Source: FW021-bin31 sp964467635
GTDB taxonomy: Bacteria; Bacteroidota; Bacteroidia; Chitinophagales; Chitinophagaceae
Direction: 5' to 3'
DNA: 11,174 bases
NCBI GenBank assembly: GCA_964467635.1
Contig: CAYXRN010000107.1
Span: 1 to 11,174 of the forward strand
Shown here in pieces: positions 1 to 6,593 of the stretch. Made by a program: the position numbers and the translations under genes. The notes beneath the pieces were generated by a model. That model was not told the DNA's origin. It saw only the letters and a list, made by a program, of their open reading frames with translations, and did no database searches. How positions within the stretch are numbered: the stretch's first letter is position 1; every line of letters starts with the position of its first letter.

Positions 1-2
1 GA

Positions 3-71
3 TTCTTTGTTTGTTCAATAGGTGAAGCATCACCAGAAACCATTCGTCAATACATGCTCACTCAAGGTTAG
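3..71 (+). CDS. IS200/IS605-type transposase TnpA, C-terminal end (cut by window edge)
   Basis: The frame open from the left edge encodes 22 residues before a TAG stop, beginning FFVCSIGEASPETIRQYM and ending LTQG. The pattern of a Tyr/Phe-Phe-Val strand, a short Gly turn, then a helix with ETIRxYxxxQ is the usual C-terminus of Y1 HUH single-strand transposases of the IS200/IS605 group. Their catalytic HUH and Tyr motifs would lie upstream, outside the window. An imperfect hairpin 12 bases after the stop fits the right end of such an element. Only the tip is visible, so I cannot tell whether the gene is intact or which subfamily it belongs to. A REP-associated tyrosine transposase is the alternative. 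Confidence 0.6.
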   Translation, partial: FFVCSIGEASPETIRQYMLTQG

Positions 72-82
72 GTCTCTTACAT

Positions 83-106
83 CCCATCCACGTTCCGATG
101 GGTGGG
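83..106 (+). mobile_element. Imperfect hairpin, probable right end of an IS200/IS605-type element
   Basis: Bases 83-92 pair with 96-106 around a TTC triloop. CCCATCC at 83-89 faces GGGTGGG at 100-106 with one T-G wobble, A90 pairs T99, A98 is bulged, and CG pairs CG next to the loop. A hairpin with a bulged base just downstream of a tnpA stop is the kind of structure Y1 transposases bind at the ends of IS200/IS605 elements. The cleavage site would lie shortly after it, around 107-116, but I cannot place it. The structure could instead be the terminator of the transposase gene, since TTTT follows at 107-110. Confidence 0.5.
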
Positions 107-123
107 TTTTACGCTCCGTGAAA

Positions 124-154
124 TAAAAAAACCCTCATTCTGAGGGCTTTTTTA
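124..154 (-). terminator. Rho-independent terminator of the TPR operon (bidirectional)
   Basis: CCCTCA (132-137) pairs with TGAGGG (141-146) around a TTC loop. The stem is flanked by a run of A on the left and a run of T on the right, so the hairpin has a U-tract in either direction. Read leftward it lies 17 bases past the stop of the TPR gene and ends that operon. Read rightward it would stop transcription leaving the insertion element. Confidence 0.85.
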
Positions 155-170
155 TTAAATCAAATCCGTT

Positions 171-1979
171 TTATTGCTGAGCTTGTTCCCTTGCTTTTTT
201 GGCCTTTTCGTAGGCCTCCATTTTCTTTTGGTATTCCTTCATTTGCTCTACATAACTGAGCACCTGAGGAGCTGCCGTATTATTGGGATCAATAGATAAT
301 GCTTTATTGGCATACTTACTGGCATTAGCCAGCTCTTTATCCTTCAAATAGTTTAAGGCCATGGTAGCATAAATATTAGCAGCTATCGCACTGTGTGCGT
401 CTAATTCAAGCAGCTTATCTGCATATTGTTTCGCTTTTTCATAATTTTTCTGTGTCACAGCAACCTTTGCATCGTAGGAATAGATATTCGACAGCACGTC
501 TTTTTTTTCTGCCTTCTCTTCCGGCTTTAGCTTACTGAGATATACGTCATAAGCCTCCGTAGCCAGTCCGACGAGTGCGGTGTCCTGCATTTGCAACGTC
601 CGCGCTTTCATGTAATAGCCCGAAGTCTGCTCAGGATATTTATCAATAAATGTATCCCACGAACTCACAGCATCATCATAAGTTCCTATGCCATTCAGTG
701 CCGCCCCATACTTAGACAATGCCCGGTAATAATAATCCCCCATGGTAATTTGATTGCTATCTGCTACCTCAAAGAGTTTTTGGAACCACAATTCTGCCGC
801 TTTAAAGCTGTTGGATTCTCGTAAATCATTAGCTGTTTCCCGGATGAAAGCCACGTTCGTAGAAGTATCTGCATCTACAAACTTATTCAGGTATTTCAAC
901 TGCATTTCTTCATTACCTAACTTATCCATTATATCAGCATAGGTTTTGTAATCAAATGGAATCTCTTTGTCGTCTGGGGTACGTTCAAAGTAGGTATCCA
1001 TATTTTTTTTGGCTGCAAGAGAATCACCCATTTTTAATTCACTCACTGCTATTAGTTTATATAGCCTGGTTCTTGTCTCTTCACTGATCGGTTTTGTCAA
1101 AAGCAGATTGGCGCTGTCTATAGCGGCTTGATAATTGTCCTGCAGATACAAAATATCCACATGGAGCACTCTTGCATTTAATTTGTCGTCCGTCTGCGCC
1201 ATGTATTTATTTAAATATTCTTCAGCTTTTTTCAAGTCACGGATACGATAATACGTATAGAGCTGATACAATGCCGGTCCATAGTTGGGATCAGCATCTA
1301 TGGCTTTTTGCCAGTTGAGCCTGGCCAGACTGTCCTGCCTTGCTCTGCTCCATAAATTTCCTAGCTCCATCGCTGCTTTAGCATAACTTGGATCTACACG
1401 AAGCGCAGACTGGTAATTAGTAGCAGCCTTACCACCCCCCGTGGGCAGGTTAACATACACATTACCAATAGCGGTATAATCCTCTGCCGTATACTCATAT
1501 TTACGGTTATGCCGGTCGTCCTTGAATTCCTTTAATAAGTTCAACGCATACTGCTGATCCGCTTTCGGATCAAGCGCTGTAGCTTTTAAAATACCGCGTA
1601 AAACACTCATCTCACGGCCTTTGGACTCTTCCCATGCCTTTTGGAATTGTTGCTTGGCACCTTCGTAATTTCCTTTCAGTATCTCGATTCTTCCCAGCCC
1701 GACATAGGTCAACGGAAATTCATTTTTCCTAGCCACTTGCTTAGCCTTATTAAAGTTCTGTGCCGCTTCATCCAGGCTATCTACTTTAGTCTGCGCAATG
1801 CCCAGGTAGTAGTACACATTTTCATCAGGTTTGGAGGAAACCAGCGCTTTCAGCGTTTTCAAGGCGGATTGGGTATGCCCATAATATAAATCTTTCTTCG
1901 CTTCTTCAAGCGATTGGGAAAATACCGCCTGCCCCACAAAAAGCAACATAACGGCCATCAAACATGCTTTCATTTTCAT
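171..1979 (-). CDS. Exported tetratricopeptide-repeat protein
   Basis: The 602-residue product begins with a signal peptide (MKMK, then a hydrophobic stretch ending AVFSQ, with probable cleavage before Gln22). Almost all the rest is TPR-like helix pairs. The clearest units lie near residues 54-86, 88-120, 166-198, 200-232, 234-263, 266-296, 412-448, 498-528 and 532-566, with typical endings such as ALRVDPSYA, AIDADPNYG and ALSIDPNN. The last 30 residues (about 573-602) are a Lys/Glu/Gln-rich helix that may form a coiled coil. It has no catalytic motif and is probably a periplasmic scaffold. It starts 32 bases after the PstS-like gene on the same strand, so the two should be cotranscribed, and a terminator follows. 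In related genomes this pair is often found near TonB/ExbB/ExbD genes (from memory). The substrate or partner is unknown. Confidence 0.85.
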   Translation of the reverse strand: MKMKACLMAVMLLFVGQAVFSQSLEEAKKDLYYGHTQSALKTLKALVSSKPDENVYYYLGIAQTKVDSLDEAAQNFNKAKQVARKNEFPLTYVGLGRIEILKGNYEGAKQQFQKAWEESKGREMSVLRGILKATALDPKADQQYALNLLKEFKDDRHNRKYEYTAEDYTAIGNVYVNLPTGGGKAATNYQSALRVDPSYAKAAMELGNLWSRARQDSLARLNWQKAIDADPNYGPALYQLYTYYRIRDLKKAEEYLNKYMAQTDDKLNARVLHVDILYLQDNYQAAIDSANLLLTKPISEETRTRLYKLIAVSELKMGDSLAAKKNMDTYFERTPDDKEIPFDYKTYADIMDKLGNEEMQLKYLNKFVDADTSTNVAFIRETANDLRESNSFKAAELWFQKLFEVADSNQITMGDYYYRALSKYGAALNGIGTYDDAVSSWDTFIDKYPEQTSGYYMKARTLQMQDTALVGLATEAYDVYLSKLKPEEKAEKKDVLSNIYSYDAKVAVTQKNYEKAKQYADKLLELDAHSAIAANIYATMALNYLKDKELANASKYANKALSIDPNNTAAPQVLSYVEQMKEYQKKMEAYEKAKKAREQAQQ

Positions 1980-2011
1980 CTTTACTGTTTTTAAATTAGC
2001 ACTTATTTTTA

Positions 2012-2968
2012 TTACTTGATTTCTGCTCTACGAATTTGAATGTTGAGGTTCAAAGGGAATAACCGATTCTTGCCAATGATCATCTGACCCTTATTTCCCC
2101 CGAGAAAGTTTGCAAATCCCGTGCCTAATCCATAATAGGGTTGACGCAGGATAAAATAAACGGTCCTTGTAAGCGGATAGCTTTTAAAGGCAATATATGC
2201 CTGATAGGGTTTGAAATAGTACTCCGCAAATTCGGGGTTTTCGGGATCAAAAGTAGGACTTTTACTTAAATAGTCATAGGTAGAATCCCCCATTATACTT
2301 ACTACGTTTATTTTCTTCAAAAAACTTAAACCGGTTGAATCATATGGATTGGATACCCAGCTTACCCCTATCACGCCGAGCGCATTTTTATGATTCGCCA
2401 CATAGTCTACGACCTGTTCGCTTCCGCCGGCAGCTTTGGCATCTTCCGGCAAGGGCTTTCCGTCGTTTATTGAATCTATTACAAAATGAACAAGGCTGGA
2501 ATTTTGTTTATCGAATACAATTTCATAATTCCCCACGCTTGAATCTCCCGTCATCAAAGCCCGCACCTCCGACATCATCATCAGAGTGTCCTTATTGGCC
2601 GGGTTCACGATCAATGCTACCGCATCCCTGGCTATTGGCTTGCTTTCAATCGGTACTTTTAAATCCTTGAAATACTTTTCTTCTTCCGCATTAAGCGGGC
2701 GAGTAACTACGATAAGCGCCGCGCTGTCGTTTATCAAGTCCCGGAAACTCCGGCGCTCTGATACATAAGAAGGAATAATATTTGCTTCGGGGTGCAAATC
2801 TTCAAAAACAGCTATCTCGGTGTCTAATAAAGGCTTAAAAGATTCATCGACACTAATGTGAATTGTCCCGGATGTACGCGTGGTAGGAGGTTTTTTGCCT
2901 CCGTTACAAGCCCATCCGAATATGAGGAACACCAATACGATATATCTAACAGCCCTTCTCATCATCAT
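2012..2968 (-). CDS. PstS-like substrate-binding lipoprotein
   Basis: The 318-residue protein has a short basic start (MMMRRAV), a hydrophobic stretch and a lipobox-like FGWAC with Cys21, so it is probably a lipoprotein. The body resembles the PstS/PBP-like superfamily: it opens with a TSGTIHISVDESFKPLL strand-helix, carries a DAVALIVNP motif where PstS proteins describe the first domain crossover, and ends with the family pattern FANFLGGNKGQMIIGKN followed by LFPLN. The typical phosphate-binding Ser/Thr-Gly loops are not well conserved, and no PstCAB transporter is in the window. The ligand may therefore not be phosphate, or the protein may serve an envelope complex. Three ATG codons are consecutive at the start (2960-2968), so the exact start is uncertain by two residues. 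It lies between a small membrane protein gene and the TPR gene on the same strand. Confidence 0.8.
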   Translation of the reverse strand: MMMRRAVRYIVLVFLIFGWACNGGKKPPTTRTSGTIHISVDESFKPLLDTEIAVFEDLHPEANIIPSYVSERRSFRDLINDSAALIVVTRPLNAEEEKYFKDLKVPIESKPIARDAVALIVNPANKDTLMMMSEVRALMTGDSSVGNYEIVFDKQNSSLVHFVIDSINDGKPLPEDAKAAGGSEQVVDYVANHKNALGVIGVSWVSNPYDSTGLSFLKKINVVSIMGDSTYDYLSKSPTFDPENPEFAEYYFKPYQAYIAFKSYPLTRTVYFILRQPYYGLGTGFANFLGGNKGQMIIGKNRLFPLNLNIQIRRAEIK

Positions 2969-3003
2969 TATTCAACCCTCAATATAAAAAAATATGGTAT
3001 ATA

Positions 3004-3011
3004 CAAAATTA
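3004..3011 (-). promoter_or_regulatory. Possible -7 element upstream of the PstS-like gene
   Basis: The minus strand reads TAATTTTG, an exact match to the Bacteroidota -7 consensus TAnnTTTG, 35 bases before the start codon. No TTTG is seen at the proper distance upstream and the region is AT-rich, so a chance match is plausible. If real, it would be an internal promoter of the operon. Confidence 0.25.
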
Positions 3012-3019
3012 ATAAATTG

Positions 3020-3253
3020 TTAAAAAATATGCTTGACGCCTCTATAAATACGGAAAATTCCATACGCAACAAATACTCCGGCAAGTATCCACAAGATAAT
3101 CAACGAAGTTTCTATCTGAAAAGTAAATCCCAATTTTCTTGCCAACAATACCAATATCCCACAACAAATATATAGCATTCCCATAGCGATATCTAGGATC
3201 ATCCTAAATTGGGTGTACACCTTACTGCCTCTGTTTCTCTCCTGTATATCCAT
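3020..3253 (-). CDS. Small two-helix membrane protein
   Basis: The product is 77 residues. A hydrophilic N-terminus (MDIQERNRGSKVYTQ) precedes two predicted membrane helices at about residues 18-38 (with GMLYICCGILVLLA) and 49-68 (with LIILWILAGVFVAYGIF), and it ends with a short basic tail. I chose the ATG at 3253; a TTG at 3292 would add 13 unremarkable residues. I do not recognise a named family. The stop is 51 bases before the PstS-like gene on the same strand, so it is the likely first gene of the operon, and it may be a membrane partner of the exported proteins encoded downstream. Confidence 0.7.
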   Translation of the reverse strand: MDIQERNRGSKVYTQFRMILDIAMGMLYICCGILVLLARKLGFTFQIETSLIILWILAGVFVAYGIFRIYRGVKHIF

Positions 3254-3449
3254 TGTGCTGTTGCTCCAAGAATTAAGAGGGCAATGATACAAAAATTTAT
3301 TTTTTTCGCATGAAAAATTTTGCCCTAAAATTCACCTGCTTTGCCAGTAGGATGCAAAAAACGGCATTCTGCATAAAAGTTGATGGAAAATTAGCCTTTC
3401 CTTTTAAAAATTAAGATCTTTGTCCCTGCAAAAAATCAGAAAACAACAA

Positions 3450-3905
3450 ATGAAAATATTAATGGTTTGCCTGGGAAATATCTGCCGTTCGCCCATGGCA
3501 GAAGGCATTTTGGAAAAAAAGAGCAAGAACAAGGGGCTAATGTGGCAAATAGACAGTGCGGGAACCGAGCGGTTTCATGTGGGGGACCCCCCTCATGAGC
3601 TGTCTCAAAAAGTAGCCTTAGCACACGGGTTGGACATTTCCTCCCAGCGGGCCCGGCAGTTCCGACGAAGCGATTTTGAACATTACGACAAGATCTATGT
3701 GATGGCCCCGGATGTTTACACCGAAGTCATGGCAATAGGCGGTGCAGCGGCTGATTCCTCCAAAGTAACGCTGTTGCTTGATGAAGTGTACCCCGGATCA
3801 AATCGTCCGGTACCCGATCCCTGGTATGGAGGAGAAGATGGATTCCAGGAAGCTTGGCAGTTGATCTCTTCCGCCTGTGATAAAATCATTGAAAAATACA
3901 GCTAA
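3450..3905 (+). CDS. Low-molecular-weight protein-tyrosine phosphatase
   Basis: This 151-residue cytoplasmic phosphatase removes phosphate from phosphotyrosine, or from phosphoarginine in some relatives. The CX5R(S) P-loop is complete near the N-terminus: Cys7 is the nucleophile, Arg13 and Ser14 follow in CLGNICRSP, and the general acid is Asp123 in DPWY (most family members have DPYY or DPFY). The length is typical. I chose ATG at 3450, which puts the P-loop seven residues in as usual; a TTG start at 3420 would only add a Lys/Gln-rich leader. The next gene begins four bases after the stop, so they are probably translationally coupled. Gene family is certain; the in vivo substrate cannot be read from sequence. 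It need not be tied to exopolysaccharide control, as no BY-kinase is nearby. Confidence 0.93.
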   Translation: MKILMVCLGNICRSPMAEGILEKKSKNKGLMWQIDSAGTERFHVGDPPHELSQKVALAHGLDISSQRARQFRRSDFEHYDKIYVMAPDVYTEVMAIGGAAADSSKVTLLLDEVYPGSNRPVPDPWYGGEDGFQEAWQLISSACDKIIEKYS

Positions 3906-3909
3906 AGCA

Positions 3910-4521
3910 ATGAGCCTCCTGTTATGGATATTGTCGCTCTCCCTTTTAGTGATTATCGCAATCGCCGGCTGTTATTGGTGGATAAGTACCGTCGCCAATG
4001 GCTGCCTTTATGAGGTCACCGAAGCCTTACCTCATCGAAACATCGCCCTCTTGTTAGGTACGGCAAAATACACCAGCAAAGGACAGTCCAATCCATTTTT
4101 TGAATACCGTGTCCTCCAAGCTGTCTCAGTGTTAAACGCCCATAAGGCAGACGAATTGATCGTCAGTGGGGCGGATAAAGTCCCCCAAACACCGGATGAA
4201 GTAGATCTGATGTACCGCTCATTGCTACATACCGGCATACCACCGGCGCAGCTGCGGCGAGACCACCAGGGGACCCGTACCTGGTACTCTGTTTTGCGTT
4301 GCAAAATGATCTATAACACGATGGATCCCATTATTATTTCACAGCGGTTCCACCTTCAACGCGCGGTTTTCATTGCCCTGAAAATGGGAATGCAACCCAT
4401 CGGAATTAATGCGAAAAAGGTAACCGGGTCAATAGGCACCAAGATGATCTTGAGAGAATCGCTGGCTCGGGTAAAATGCCTGATAGATTGCTACTTGCTA
4501 AAACCCCGGCTTAAAACATAA
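3910..4521 (+). CDS. SanA/YdcF-like DUF218 membrane protein
   Basis: The 203-residue protein has one N-terminal membrane helix (about 2-23), followed by a DUF218 domain. Motifs shared with SanA are LLLGTAKYTSKGQSNPFFEYR, ADELIVSGAD (where SanA has a GDN), GTRTWYSVLR near mid-domain and IISQRFHLQRAVFIALKMG. SanA is an inner-membrane protein implicated in envelope barrier function, such as vancomycin resistance at high temperature, and its chemistry is unsettled. ATG at 3910 is preferred. A GTG at 3877 in the same frame would overlap the phosphatase gene by 29 bases and add 11 residues before the membrane helix. It is the second gene of a pair with the tyrosine phosphatase and faces the SDR gene tail to tail with 17 bases between. 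Confidence 0.85.
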   Translation: MSLLLWILSLSLLVIIAIAGCYWWISTVANGCLYEVTEALPHRNIALLLGTAKYTSKGQSNPFFEYRVLQAVSVLNAHKADELIVSGADKVPQTPDEVDLMYRSLLHTGIPPAQLRRDHQGTRTWYSVLRCKMIYNTMDPIIISQRFHLQRAVFIALKMGMQPIGINAKKVTGSIGTKMILRESLARVKCLIDCYLLKPRLKT

Positions 4522-4538
4522 ACCCGTAAGCCGATATA

Positions 4539-5246
4539 TCAAACCGTTTTTATTTTATTGAACATGGGAACGATCGTACCGGTAACAGCGCTTCCTTCTT
4601 CAGAAATCAACCAGGAAATGGTACGGGCAATGTCTTCCGGTGGCGTCCAATGCTGTGATTTCGTGTTTTCTCCGGCCCATTTTCTGTTCTCCGGCGTATC
4701 GATTATCGCAGGCACAATCAGATTGGCTCGTACGTTCTGCGATCTCCCTTCCTCTGCCGCAGAAAGGATTAGATTGGTTAAAGCTGCTTTGGATGCTGCA
4801 TAAACAGCATTTTCTCCCGAAGGGTATAAGGCCGGCTTTGCACCGATCATCACTATGCTGCCCCTCTCCTGTCTTTTCATCAGCGGCAGTACATTTTTCA
4901 ATAAAAGGAATGCCGACAGTGCGTTTAAAGAAAACAATGCCTGGTAGTCGCTTTCGCTTTGTTCAGTTACGCTTTTAGCCCCTTTAAATCCTCCGGCCAG
5001 ATGCACAAGTGCGTCTATCTCACCTGCCTGATGCAGGGCTTCAACGACATCCTGTTCCTTAGTCACATCTCCTTTGATCGTTCGTATTTGCTCCTTCATG
5101 GCATCAGGAAACGCACCTTCCAGAACAGCTTTGCTTCTATCGGAACGAATATAGGCGATAATGGTCCAGTCCTTTTCCAATAATTCGCCCACAACCGAAA
5201 GGCCTAATCCGCCACTTCCACCCGTCAGAAATACTTGTCCAGCCAT
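4539..5246 (-). CDS. SDR-family oxidoreductase resembling dihydropteridine reductase
   Basis: The 235-residue protein is a Rossmann-fold short-chain dehydrogenase/reductase. It shows a TGGSGGLG cofactor loop at residues 8-15, DV at 60-61, LAGG at 83-86 in place of NNAG, Asn108, and the YxxxK pair Tyr149/Lys153. The residue 13 before Tyr149, which is the catalytic Ser in classical SDRs, is Ala136 in IGAKPAL. The same Ser loss occurs in eukaryotic dihydropteridine reductase (QDPR). From memory, QDPR also shares AGAK-AAL, the AGGW/F-G segment and DTPxNRK with WTPxE, seen here at 183-189 and 200-204. The substrate may thus be a quinonoid pterin or a similar compound, but that is an inference. It is a single gene with its own promoter-like site, divergent from the serpin. 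Confidence 0.85.
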   Translation of the reverse strand: MAGQVFLTGGSGGLGLSVVGELLEKDWTIIAYIRSDRSKAVLEGAFPDAMKEQIRTIKGDVTKEQDVVEALHQAGEIDALVHLAGGFKGAKSVTEQSESDYQALFSLNALSAFLLLKNVLPLMKRQERGSIVMIGAKPALYPSGENAVYAASKAALTNLILSAAEEGRSQNVRANLIVPAIIDTPENRKWAGENTKSQHWTPPEDIARTISWLISEEGSAVTGTIVPMFNKIKTV

Positions 5247-5268
5247 TTTATACGTTTTTGAACCATTG

Positions 5269-5299
5269 CAAAGTAAGGGAAACCTTCCGAGAGATGCAA
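5269..5299 (-). promoter_or_regulatory. Putative promoter of the SDR gene
   Basis: The minus strand has TTG (5297-5299), 20 bases, then TTACTTTG (5269-5276). This is a seven-of-eight match to TAnnTTTG at the spacing usual for the Bacteroidota primary sigma factor. It lies 23 bases before the ATG at 5246. Confidence 0.45.
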
Positions 5300-5315
5300 C
5301 GCTTACGGCATAAAA

Positions 5316-5348
5316 TTTGTCTTGCTTACGACTTTAAAATAAATTTTG
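5316..5348 (+). promoter_or_regulatory. Possible promoter of the serpin gene
   Basis: TTTG at 5316-5319 and AAATTTTG at 5341-5348 (one mismatch to TAnnTTTG) are 21 bases apart. The start codon at 5355 is so near that the transcript would be leaderless or nearly so. The stretch is AT-rich, so the match is weak. Confidence 0.3.
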
Positions 5349-5354
5349 TTTTCT

Positions 5355-6593
5355 ATGCATTTCTCTAAATGGATTTTCCCAGCCACCTTTGTTATCGGCA
5401 TCCTTGGCCTGGGTAGTTGCGCACAGAAACTACATTCAGGCCACACCTCCTTGAGCCCGCTGCCTGACAAAGCCGGTAAAATTATAACCGCTCAAAACCA
5501 GTTTGCTTTCAAAATTTTTGATTTGGTTACAAAGTCGGCGCAAACTACCGAAAACCTCATGATCAGCCCATTAAGCATATACACCGATCTGAGCATGGCA
5601 TATAATGGCGCTGCCGGTGAAACAAAAAAAGCCATGCAGGAAGCACTGCAATTAAAAGGTATAAATACCGAAATGTTGAATACGACCAATTACACCTTGC
5701 TTCAGCATCTTCCGACCTCAGACACCTCCGTAACAGTGGATGTGGCCAACGCCATCTGGTACCATCAAAGCCTGGAACCCTTATCTTCTTTTTTAGCAGT
5801 AAACAAAAAGTATTATCTGGCCCAAGTACAACCGGCTGACTTTACCGATCCGCAAACAGTTAATCAGATTAATCAATGGGTAGCCGGACAGACGCGTGAG
5901 AAGATCAAATCCATCATAGAGAAGATAAGTCCGGCAGAAAAAATGCTTTTGTTAAATGCCGTTTATTTTAAAGGAGAATGGACGAATAGTTTTGATCCCA
6001 GGTTAACCAAAAACAGGACCTTTCATCCCACTAGCCAAACCCAACGGCAAGTACCTTTTATGTCCAAAGAAGCCCGGTTCAACTATCTGAAGAATGATTC
6101 ATTACAAATGGTGGAATTACCCTACGGCAACGGAAGCTTCAGTATGTATGTATTGCTTCCTGCTCCAAGCATCAAAGCGCAGACCCTGATTGCTTCTTTG
6201 AACTCAAAAACTTTCTCTGCCCTGTTGACTGGCCTGGATTCTTCTAAAATACAGTTGTATTTGCCTAAATGGGAAGCCGCCTATTCAATAGACGATCTTG
6301 CGCCGGAACTTTCCCAGATGGGAATGGGCATAGCGTTCGGGCCCCAAGCGGATTTCACCAAAATGTATGAAAAAGGACAAGCGGCCATCTCCAAGGTGAC
6401 TCATAAAACCTATATCAAAGTGGATGAAAAAGGAACAGAGGCCGCTGCCGTCACTTCTATCGGAATAAGATTAACTGCAGCACGCCCCGGTTTCCCGCCT
6501 GTCATGGATGTAAACAGGCCATTTGTTTATATTATTACTGCCAATGACAGCGGCAATATTTTATTTATGGGTGTTGTTCGCCAACCGATTTAA
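5355..6593 (+). CDS. Lipoprotein serpin (inhibitory-type serine protease inhibitor)
   Basis: The 412-residue protein starts with a signal peptide ending in the lipobox LGSC (Cys22) and so is probably anchored in the outer membrane or periplasm. The serpin fold follows with recognisable patterns: NLMISPLSIYTDLSMAYNGA near residues 63-83, LLLNAVYFKGEW and MVELPYGN. The hinge is VDEKGTEAAAVTS (E358 to S368), with small residues at P14-P9 as inhibitory serpins have, and the family signature appears as NRPFVYII after the loop. Counting P17 as Glu358 puts P1 near Thr374 in RLTAARPG, so the target may be an elastase-like or other small-residue-preferring protease (inference). ATG at 5355 is preferred over TTG at 5346. 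The gene is divergent from the SDR gene and ends overlapping the pafA stop. Confidence 0.9.
   Translation: MHFSKWIFPATFVIGILGLGSCAQKLHSGHTSLSPLPDKAGKIITAQNQFAFKIFDLVTKSAQTTENLMISPLSIYTDLSMAYNGAAGETKKAMQEALQLKGINTEMLNTTNYTLLQHLPTSDTSVTVDVANAIWYHQSLEPLSSFLAVNKKYYLAQVQPADFTDPQTVNQINQWVAGQTREKIKSIIEKISPAEKMLLLNAVYFKGEWTNSFDPRLTKNRTFHPTSQTQRQVPFMSKEARFNYLKNDSLQMVELPYGNGSFSMYVLLPAPSIKAQTLIASLNSKTFSALLTGLDSSKIQLYLPKWEAAYSIDDLAPELSQMGMGIAFGPQADFTKMYEKGQAAISKVTHKTYIKVDEKGTEAAAVTSIGIRLTAARPGFPPVMDVNRPFVYIITANDSGNILFMGVVRQPI
6426..6482 (+). other. Serpin hinge and reactive centre loop region
   Basis: These bases encode Glu358 to Ala376. Gly360, Thr361, Glu362 and Ala363-365 make a standard mobile hinge. 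The scissile bond is estimated at Thr374-Ala375 from the usual 17-residue spacing, and may be one or two residues off. Confidence 0.6.

Noticed and set aside
3352..3375. ATGCA/TGCAT inverted repeat in the divergent spacer 3254-3449
   Set aside because: The five-base arms are separated by about 13 bases, which is expected by chance. I see no clear promoter for either gene in this spacer.
4507..4533. CGGCTT/AAGCCG hairpin between the SanA-like and SDR genes
   Set aside because: The stem is six bases with a 15-base loop and has no adjoining T-tract on either strand, so it is too weak to call a terminator.
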